Shown one piece after another: positions 56,751 to 64,000 of a DNA stretch of 64,000 nucleotides. The DNA is from Exophiala sp. HKRS030 (taxonomy: Eukaryota; Ascomycota; Eurotiomycetes; Chaetothyriales; Herpotrichiellaceae): contig JAHWDD010000004.1 of the NCBI GenBank assembly GCA_023897205.1, positions 4,650,001 through 4,714,000 on the forward strand. Reading direction: 5' to 3'. Below the pieces are notes generated by a model that was given only the letters and a program-made list of their open reading frames with translations, was not told where the DNA came from and did not search any database. The translations under genes and the position numbers were made by a program. How positions within the stretch are numbered: the stretch's first letter is position 1; each line of letters opens with the position of its first letter.

Positions 56751-57911
56751 TCATTGCTTCAACCAATCCGCCACCTCCTTGTACAGTACGACGAGGTGCC
56801 CGCGCCTCTTCTTTTCTTCTTCGACATCCTTCAGGGGCATGTGCGTCCAGCTGTGCGTCACGTCGGGGACCATGCGCCACCTGACGCCGTTTTGCTCCCA
56901 GTGGCTTCCCCTGCCGCCCGTGCCAGCACCGGGGGTCCAGGTGATGGTGGCGTAGTCGTCGAAACCGGCGAGCTTTCGGGCCATGACCTCGGCCTCATGG
57001 CAGAGATAATCGTACTCTGCCGTGACGAAGAAGATGCGTTGTGGTAGTCGGGACCTGGTGGCGAATACGGGAGACAACAGAGGGTCGGTCAGGTCGGTGC
57101 CTGGGTTGATGTAGGCCCAGTCGAATAAAGGACCCAAGTTCTTGAGCATGTCCGGGGTTGGTTTTGTAGTCGACGTCCCGTCGGGCGCGGTGACGGCAGG
57201 TCTGTCGCGATATTCCCCCTTGTAAAGTCCGGTGAAATCGACGACTGGATAAAAAGGGACGACCGAACGGATCTTGTCCTTGACGTCTGGTAGTTGGGCG
57301 ACGGCGAGTGCCAGGTTCCCTCCAGCTGAAAAGCCAGCGACAGTGACTCCTCTCGACGCGTCCACTGGCAGACCAGGGTCCTCGATGACCGACGACACGA
57401 CGGCCCCCGCGTCGTGTACCGTCTCGGGGAAGTAGACGGCGGGGGATTTTTGGTAATCGACACTCACGACGACAAAGGAGTGAAGGTCGGCGAAATGACG
57501 ATTGATTTCGTCGTCGATGGTGGGGTCACAAAGTGCAAAACCACCACCGTGGATGGTGATCAATAGGGGATATTTTTGAGGACTGAGATTGGAGGTGGTG
57601 GTGGTGGTGGTGTTGTTACGAGGAATAAAGATTCGATTTTCAAGATGAGGTCTAACGTCGTACCTCTTTGTATAATCCGGTAAGAACGGACGTAGTTTAC
57701 GACGGTTCGCGAGTCGCATAACCTTGAAAAGTAGAGTGGTCATACTCTTCATTAGCCATATCTTGATCCAAAATCGGAATCGGGTCAAGAGAGGTCTCCT
57801 TTGGGATGTACGTCTTGTTGTTGTGGATGATGATGGTGGTGGTTGTGGTGTGCCATTGGGATCTGTGGCTGAAGCGAGGACGGTGTTTGGGATTGTGTCT
57901 GTGGTGGACAT
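56751..57911 (-). CDS. HSL-family alpha/beta hydrolase (esterase/lipase)
   Basis: Intronless, 386 residues. It carries the oxyanion motif HGGGF (121-125) and the nucleophile elbow GFSAGGN (Ser ~195) of the hormone-sensitive lipase group (alpha/beta hydrolase fold 3). The acid is probably in TAEYDYL and the His in THSWTHMP near residue ~360. The first ~40 residues are Thr/Ser/Pro/Arg-rich; a hydrophobic, basic helix at ~42-66 (RFWIKIWLMKSMTTLLFKVM) could bind membrane. A Thr-rich tract at ~101-106 is encoded by an ACC microsatellite. Fungal members hydrolyse small esters, acetylated sugars or secondary metabolites; the substrate is unknown. A start at 57911 is the first ATG of the frame. Confidence 0.87.
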   Translation of the reverse strand: MSTTDTIPNTVLASATDPNGTPQPPPSSSTTTRRTSQRRPLLTRFRFWIKIWLMKSMTTLLFKVMRLANRRKLRPFLPDYTKRYDVRPHLENRIFIPRNNTTTTTTSNLSPQKYPLLITIHGGGFALCDPTIDDEINRHFADLHSFVVVSVDYQKSPAVYFPETVHDAGAVVSSVIEDPGLPVDASRGVTVAGFSAGGNLALAVAQLPDVKDKIRSVVPFYPVVDFTGLYKGEYRDRPAVTAPDGTSTTKPTPDMLKNLGPLFDWAYINPGTDLTDPLLSPVFATRSRLPQRIFFVTAEYDYLCHEAEVMARKLAGFDDYATITWTPGAGTGGRGSHWEQNGVRWRMVPDVTHSWTHMPLKDVEEEKKRRGHLVVLYKEVADWLKQ

Positions 57912-59312
57912 GGTGATTGATTTTTACACCTACTCCGTATGTAGCTGTTGTAACTACCTACCTATAGATATCCGTACGCAAGTGTTTCAAGTAGAACAAG
58001 TTCGGTGTCGGTAGATTAAACAAGTCGTTTGCGGAGGGTATGTCTGATGTTCACGCTATGTATGCCACTTGTATGCGGAAGTTAAGCCATTTGCCGAATT
58101 GAGAGTGAAAATGCGGAGTTGGTTGTTGTTCAAGTCGACAATGGGACACCCAGAGTCTGTGGTTGATCTCGTACTCAGGTACGAAGGCGAGTAGTAGGTA
58201 ATCATGAATAGCCGAGTCCTTTTAATTCTTCCTCTGTACATACTGTACCTGCCTACCTACTTGGTATCTTCTCTTGTCTGATTGCCTGGCTGTCCTTCCC
58301 TTACCCATCTAGGCATCTATACTTATTTCAGGTACATACTTTTTGTGCTTATCTGCATCAAGTAACTCCCTCGAGGGCGTTTTGTACCCTTCTGTTCTTC
58401 TGGTTGTGGACGTGGCCGAGGACGAGGACGATCCGTATCAAAGAATAGCTAGGGGTGTTTGTACTGCTTGGGGACCTAGACAATGAACTGATGGTATCAT
58501 GGAAATAAAATGTATGTCACGAGTATATCACGAATATGTCATCGACAATTACATAGAGGACAGGTCTGTACGGAGTACAGTATGGGCTTTTGTTATTAAT
58601 CTCCTTCCGAATGTCCGTGATATGTGGAAACTTTTGAGCTTGCGAGCCTAACGAAAAGAGCTTCGCCCGGGGAGCAAAAGCAGCTTCCAGGGAGTCTCCA
58701 TCCTGCAGTCATCAACGGCTCCCGGGGGGCCACGAGCCCGAATGATCGCTGCGCCAATTATACAGCTTGTCCTCGGAAATCGTATGGTGGAAATCCCTCA
58801 TCTTCCCGATGCACCATCTCCTTCTACGGGTCTGGAGGCTGTAATTCTACCATGTGAATGGCTACGATGGCTTCCTAACTCTTCCTTTTGCTCTTTCTAC
58901 CACCTACCGTAGGGGTCTGTCGTCCACCTGACATTCCAGGCATCCTCCATCGTCACCACCGGAACACGCTTCCAATTTACTCCGCCAGGCACTAGGCACG
59001 ATCTTTTTACGAGTACGAACGAGAACACCGAATAACAGATATTTCACCTACACGCCTCTCTCAACACCTTCATTGAATCGTTCTTTCTTCTCCTATCAGC
59101 ACATCATTCGAAGTGAACGACAAAAGACACTCCACTCCGAGTGTCTACAAACACCATCATTTCCCTTCACCATTCATCATTGCCTCCTAGGCCCGCGCGT
59201 TCGTTTGGCGGCCCTCGAGTCCGTCAAATGAACCTGCCTTAAGTCACCTTCGTTCCTCTCTTCACAACTTACCCTCTTCCTCTTGAAGAGGCCTCTATTC
59301 GTATCTTCCTAA
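57912..59312. promoter_or_regulatory. Divergent promoter region between hydrolase and PPR genes
   Basis: 1.4 kb with no supported gene. TACTCCGTAT at 57931-57940 and GTACGGAGTAC at 58568-58578 are copies of a motif seen in other gaps. The stretch 58900-59310 is CT-rich and is probably the leader of the PPR gene. Confidence 0.5.
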
Positions 59313-62300
59313 ATGCCTTTCAAGCCCTTCGCACATCTTGCAAGAGTCAGCTTTGCAAAGGGAATCGCCCATACTTATGCTCCTTCCGTCGTTGCTGCTG
59401 GTCAGTCGATAGGAAACTTTCAGAACTACCCCGTCGCGAAATTCTCAAAGACTGCCCAACTACAAAATGCCTTCTCGAGTCCATCAGGATCGGGTGCCGG
59501 TGCAAAGGCTGGCTACAATTCTCAGTCGTCCGGCGGTGATGCTGGGTTAGCCCAGTATTACGCAGCCTGGCAGCATGCGCAACAGACGGGTGATGACTCC
59601 GAATGGAAGCAACATCAGTTTGCCAGACGGATCGGATGGAAAGAGCAAGAGAAGACCGGGCCTACAAAATACCAACGGCTCGATTCATCCCGTGCCGTCG
59701 ACGTCCTCCGTCCATCTGTGCGATTGAACGTGACTCGTACCACCAGCGACCGTACCGCCCAGCAGACTACAGAGGCGGATGAGGTCTTTGCGGAAGTCGA
59801 AGCATTGGCCCAGGTGGATGAAGCCATCGCGAAGGAGATTCAAGATGTCAAAGCTACACAACAGCTCGAAGCCGCTCCTGCTCCGGAGGAGGACGTCGGC
59901 AGCCCGGTTGTGAGCACGCGAGCAGTTTCCCCTGTCAATCTCGAACCTACTGCGACCGACGTGGACTCTACCTCCACCTCTTTTGAGCACACCTTGTCCA
60001 CCGACGTCACTTCGCTTGCTTCTGAGGAGTCTGTTCTATCTGACCAGATCGTTCGCCTTGGACAGCAACAGCGGTATGCCGAGATTCCCGCCCTGTTTGA
60101 AGCGATCATCAAGGATGGCCAAGTCCCTACGGTTGAAGCCTACAATCATATTTTGTTGTCCGCCATCAATCTGAGCAATGGATATCAACCGTGGCCAAGA
60201 GCACTAGAGGTCTATGGAGACATGACCAAGCGCTCTGTCCAACTCGATGCTACTTCTTACACCATCCTCCTCAACTTTCTCGCATCTCGAAGTCTCGAGG
60301 CCTACCAAGTCCAGAAACATCTCGGTGAAAGAGCTGTTCGATATGGCAGCGAAGGCGCTCTGGTCTTCCCGTCCGCTACTCGACAACTGGAAGCTTATGC
60401 TGCCGATACTTCGCTCATGTTCGCCACCAAGCTGTACAATATCGCACGCGCAACCCTCCCCGGCTTCCATCTCTCTGCACCACTATACAACGCCTTGGTC
60501 GAGGCTTGTGCTCAGGCCGGAATGGTCGAGCCGATGCAAGTCCTTTTGACTGACATGAGGGCTGAGAATCTTCGTCTTGACTCCCGCTTGTATACCCTCG
60601 TTATCGATGCACACGCCTCGGCACAAGACGTTCACTCGGCGCATGAAGTATACGAACAATATCGCGACATTGCTATCAGCAGAGCTGTCAACGACCCACT
60701 CGACATGCATGTGTATGCTTCTTTGATCAAGGCATACTATGCTGCTGGACTGGCGGAGACTGGCCTTCGATTTTACGAAAGGATTCTACAATCATTCAAG
60801 GACTCTGCGAGCCAACAGCCGCTCTCCGATGATTTGACAGCTGCTTTCGTTCTCAAAGCCCTGGTTCAGTATCACATCGACAACAATGCCTTTTCCGTTG
60901 CACTTTCAGAGATCAACGCGTTCACGCTGCAGCCAGCTATCCGCGATCAAGCACTCTCCAAAATCGGCACTGCTGCGGCTGATGCTGGAAACACATACGA
61001 AGCCATTGCCGCCCTCGACGCCATCTCGGTCGCCAACTTGACCGCCGAGCCCGTAATGGCGGTCACGGCTATGCATATCAGAGATGGTGACATGGCCAAG
61101 GCCAAGGCAACCTGGACCAAGGCCAATGCTCTAGCACTCACTCCAAGCACCGACTTTGCTACCATGTACGCACTAGCTATGATCAAGGATGGTTCTATCG
61201 AAGCAGCTGTAGCCGAGGCTCGATCAATGTTCTATCGTATCCGCAACTCCGCGACATCGGAGGCTAGCCGCCAACTTGCAATCGCAGAAATCGATGAAGC
61301 AATTCTGCTTTTGGGCGATGCTCTTGGAACTGCCCAGACACCCATCTCTTCCCAGACAAGCATCCTCATGCTCCGAGCGATGATTGAGAATGGCGGTCTC
61401 GTCTCACCTGTTGCCCAACATGCCATTGCAAGCTTGGGACCGGACTGCGTTCATCAGCTTGATGCACAAGACATTGCTCTCGCCTTGCACGTCCAGGCAC
61501 AGATGCTTCTTACGGAGAGCACTCTTGACATCGCCCATCAGGCCAGATTCTCGCACCTGTTCGAGACGGTCCTCAACCGTGGTATCCTCATGGACCCATC
61601 CACTGTGCACGTTGTCAGCGAGAGTCTCCCCAAAATTGCTACTGCTCGTCCCGACCTTCTGCAACGGTGGCAAGAACTACTCCAACCTGCCCCTCCGACT
61701 CCCGTCTCACTGCAAGCTTCTCCAGCCTCTCCTCACGTACCTTTCTCCGGCCATGTCTCCGAGGCGGATTCCTACGATCCTTATGCACATACTACCGACT
61801 ACCGTGCCTCCAAGGCAATCTCGGAGTTGGTCGAGAGCACCACCGGACGTATTGAGAATCATCTGAGTGATGCTATGTCTCGCCTCAGAAATATCCGTCG
61901 TGCTGGTCGAAACCTTCACTATTCCGCTTACGCCAAGCTTATCACTGCGGCTGGAAAGGCAAAGCAAGCGAACTTGATGAACGAGGTTTTGAGCATGGCT
62001 CATTCTGATGTCCCGATGTCGTTGCAGATCCCCTCTGTCCGAGCGGGCTGGGTTTCAATTCTGGACTCCATGATCGCAGCCTCCTTGACGCTTGGTGACC
62101 GACAACAGGCAGCTAAAATCCACCAGGAACTTCTCGACATGGGTGCTGCTCCATCAGCCAACACCTTCGGCATCTACATCACTACACTTGAAGGGACGTT
62201 TGATGAAGCCACCGAAGCTGTCAAAATCTTTCAACGTGCCTTGTCTGAGGGCGTCGCTCCCAGTGTATTCCTGTACAATGCGGTGATCGGCAAACTTGGA

Positions 62301-63161
62301 AAAGCTCGCCGCATCGACGATTGCCTCCGCTATTTTGGCGACATGGAAGGCCGAGGTATCCGACCATCTTCAGTAACTTATGGCACATTGGTCAATGCTC
62401 TGTGCAGAACTAGCGAAGAACGTTTTGCAGTTGACATGTTTGATGAGATGGAGGCAGCACCCAATTATCGACCTCGTCCTGCCCCTTACAATTCTATCAT
62501 CCAATACTTCCTCAACACCAAACGCGATCGAAGCAAAGTCCTTCAATACTACGAACGCATGAAGTCCAAGAACATCAAGCCTACTTCGCACACGTACAAA
62601 CTGTTGATTGAGGCTCACGCGTCCCTTGAACCTGTCAACCTCCCAGCAGCCGAAGCCATTCTTGCCGAGATGAAGCAATTTGGTGTCCAGCCTGAAGCGG
62701 TTCACTACGGTGCTCTGATTCATGCCAAAGGTTGTGTCATGCATGACATGTCTGGTGCCCGAGCTACCTTTGACACTGTCTTGAAAGAACGCAATATTCG
62801 ACCCACTGATACTCTGTATCAGAATTTGTTGGAAGCAATGGTTGCCAATCATGAGGTCGCCAATACTCCAGAGGTGCTTGCTGATATGTCTCGCCGGGGT
62901 GTCATGATGACTCCTTACATTGCCAATACTCTCATACATGGTTGGGCCAGTGAAGGTGACATTGTCAAGGCTAAATCCATCTACAATGAGCTTGGCAACG
63001 ACAAGCGTGAACCAAGCACTTATGAAGCCATGACTCGGGCCTATCTTGCTGCCGAGGATCGTGCTAGTGCAAATGCGGTTGTGGAAGAAATGCTCCGCAA
63101 AGGATATCCTGCGGCGGTCACCGAGAAAGTCATGGCATTGATGGGCGGTGTTGTTGCTTGA
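59313..63161 (+). CDS. Large mitochondrial pentatricopeptide-repeat protein
   Basis: Intronless, 1282 residues. The N-terminus (MPFKPFAHLARVSFAKGIAH...) is basic, Ser/Ala-rich and without acidic residues for the first ~55 positions, a typical mitochondrial presequence. PPR units occur in two blocks. The first is ~255-510 (VEAYNHILLSAINLSNGYQP, SAPLYNALVEACAQAGMVEP, DSRLYTLVIDAHASAQDV). The second is ~930-1275 (SANTFGIYITTLEGTF, SVFLYNAVIGKLGKARRIDD, SSVTYGTLVNALCRTSEERF, TSHTYKLLIEAHASL). PPR proteins bind organelle RNA. The size and layout recall the Neurospora CYA-5/yeast Pet309 group, which act on cox1 mRNA, but this is not certain. An uncharacterised helical spacer of ~400 residues separates the blocks. 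Confidence 0.88.
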   Translation: MPFKPFAHLARVSFAKGIAHTYAPSVVAAGQSIGNFQNYPVAKFSKTAQLQNAFSSPSGSGAGAKAGYNSQSSGGDAGLAQYYAAWQHAQQTGDDSEWKQHQFARRIGWKEQEKTGPTKYQRLDSSRAVDVLRPSVRLNVTRTTSDRTAQQTTEADEVFAEVEALAQVDEAIAKEIQDVKATQQLEAAPAPEEDVGSPVVSTRAVSPVNLEPTATDVDSTSTSFEHTLSTDVTSLASEESVLSDQIVRLGQQQRYAEIPALFEAIIKDGQVPTVEAYNHILLSAINLSNGYQPWPRALEVYGDMTKRSVQLDATSYTILLNFLASRSLEAYQVQKHLGERAVRYGSEGALVFPSATRQLEAYAADTSLMFATKLYNIARATLPGFHLSAPLYNALVEACAQAGMVEPMQVLLTDMRAENLRLDSRLYTLVIDAHASAQDVHSAHEVYEQYRDIAISRAVNDPLDMHVYASLIKAYYAAGLAETGLRFYERILQSFKDSASQQPLSDDLTAAFVLKALVQYHIDNNAFSVALSEINAFTLQPAIRDQALSKIGTAAADAGNTYEAIAALDAISVANLTAEPVMAVTAMHIRDGDMAKAKATWTKANALALTPSTDFATMYALAMIKDGSIEAAVAEARSMFYRIRNSATSEASRQLAIAEIDEAILLLGDALGTAQTPISSQTSILMLRAMIENGGLVSPVAQHAIASLGPDCVHQLDAQDIALALHVQAQMLLTESTLDIAHQARFSHLFETVLNRGILMDPSTVHVVSESLPKIATARPDLLQRWQELLQPAPPTPVSLQASPASPHVPFSGHVSEADSYDPYAHTTDYRASKAISELVESTTGRIENHLSDAMSRLRNIRRAGRNLHYSAYAKLITAAGKAKQANLMNEVLSMAHSDVPMSLQIPSVRAGWVSILDSMIAASLTLGDRQQAAKIHQELLDMGAAPSANTFGIYITTLEGTFDEATEAVKIFQRALSEGVAPSVFLYNAVIGKLGKARRIDDCLRYFGDMEGRGIRPSSVTYGTLVNALCRTSEERFAVDMFDEMEAAPNYRPRPAPYNSIIQYFLNTKRDRSKVLQYYERMKSKNIKPTSHTYKLLIEAHASLEPVNLPAAEAILAEMKQFGVQPEAVHYGALIHAKGCVMHDMSGARATFDTVLKERNIRPTDTLYQNLLEAMVANHEVANTPEVLADMSRRGVMMTPYIANTLIHGWASEGDIVKAKSIYNELGNDKREPSTYEAMTRAYLAAEDRASANAVVEEMLRKGYPAAVTEKVMALMGGVVA

Positions 63162-64000
63162 TTTGATTTCCCAAAAAAAGAAAAATTTATATCACCGAGT
63201 GTGGCGATGTATCTTCGCTTGCCTCTGTCTATTTTCTCCTTTGTTATGTGTCAACGATACCCAGAACACAAAAGGCATGAACAATTGTGGTTCTACGGCC
63301 TTGGCGTTTCTGGTTCGGTTCAGCGGTCATTTGTAACAGCGTGTGTACATACGAGATGGGCATGGCATTGGCGTTTTTCAGGATCGAAAATGGTTCGGCT
63401 ACTTCACTGGCGGAGGCGCTGAATGGAGGCAGCAATTGAGCCATTTGTTTTCGACGGAGCTTTGGAAAAACAGGCGGGAATTGGGATTTTGCCATGTACC
63501 AACAGAAGATAAACTCTCCACTCAATCTAATTAGAAGGGATCTAGGTTAGGGATGACGTCTGGATCCGATGGGAAAGGGTCCTCGAAATGGCGGACATTA
63601 CAGACAAGCTTGCCAGCAAGAGCTGAGCAGCCGCATCAGACGAGCAAAGGGGGCAAGGACTGATGAAGAAGAAAATTCAACTTCTATATGTTGAAAACAC
63701 CAACCTAGGCTGTGTTCCTTTTTTGTGGTTCTATGTGATGTCGTCTTATGAAGTGACTTGATAGACGTATCTGCCCGCCATACGTATCTGCAAGAATGCA
63801 ACAACAATGCAATGCCAGCTGGAGCCGTCGGTCTTCGTGTATTGGTATTGTTGTCTACAGTATGATTGAAGGTTTCACGGACTCAACCTTTCAATCTTCC
63901 ACTCGCCGCCGTCGTCTTGTCTCGTGTAGACAAATCTATCATGCAACCTACTCTCCCTCCCTTGCCAAAATTCGATCTTGTCTGGAATGATTCTCAAACC
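63162..64000. other. 3' flank of the PPR gene to window end
   Basis: 839 bp without a supported gene. Short open frames on both strands lack domain or homology that I recognise. Confidence 0.5.

Noticed and set aside
58624..58857. 77-codon plus-strand open frame
   Set aside because: No domain, no homology recognised, and position inside the promoter region of the PPR gene.

Overview
The window is nuclear DNA of a filamentous ascomycete (Pezizomycotina). Most multi-exon genes have short introns (47-102 nt) with CTAAC/CTGAC/TTGAC-type branch sites. Gene content includes a Clr5-domain protein, an Ayg1-type melanin hydrolase, a Fungal_trans_2 protein, Tra1 and Cut9/Cdc16. The Ayg1 homologue and the overall content suggest Eurotiomycetes, perhaps a black-yeast relative (Chaetothyriales); that placement is inference. 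No rRNA, tRNA, CRISPR or intact transposon was recognised.

Layout. 0-12.2 kb: an RRM protein running off the left edge (-), a CapA-like metallophosphatase (+), a Clr5/TPR protein (+), an Ayg1-like alpha/beta hydrolase (+, five exons) and an F-box protein (+). 12.9-18.4 kb: an island of broken gene pieces. It holds SNF2-helicase-like fragments on both strands, an SF1-helicase motif VI fragment and a short inverted repeat; nothing there forms an intact gene. 18.5-23.2 kb, all minus strand: an orphan Ser/Tyr/Arg-rich protein, a homologue of fungal luciferase (Luz family), and a UDP-glucose dehydrogenase. The dehydrogenase is divergent from a GT4 glycosyltransferase (+), which is followed by a zinc-cluster-less Fungal_trans_2 protein (-); together they look like a small glucuronosyl-glycoconjugate locus.

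28-57.9 kb is mostly housekeeping: TFIIIC tau95/Sfc1 (-), PP2A B56 subunit (+), the 3812-residue Tra1 (+, nearly all one exon, with a GC-AG first intron), APC/C subunit Cut9/Cdc16 (-), splicing factor Yju2 (+), an unknown protein resembling fungal DUF7924-type proteins (+), mitochondrial ribosomal protein uS19m (-), Ypt6/Rab6 (+) and an HSL-type alpha/beta hydrolase (-). The window closes with a large mitochondrial PPR protein (+).

All splice sites were placed by eye from GT/GC...AG signals, reading frame and recalled family conservation. The best candidates for something little described are the luciferase-family gene, the dehydrogenase/GT4 divergent pair, and the helicase graveyard with its inverted paralogous fragments.
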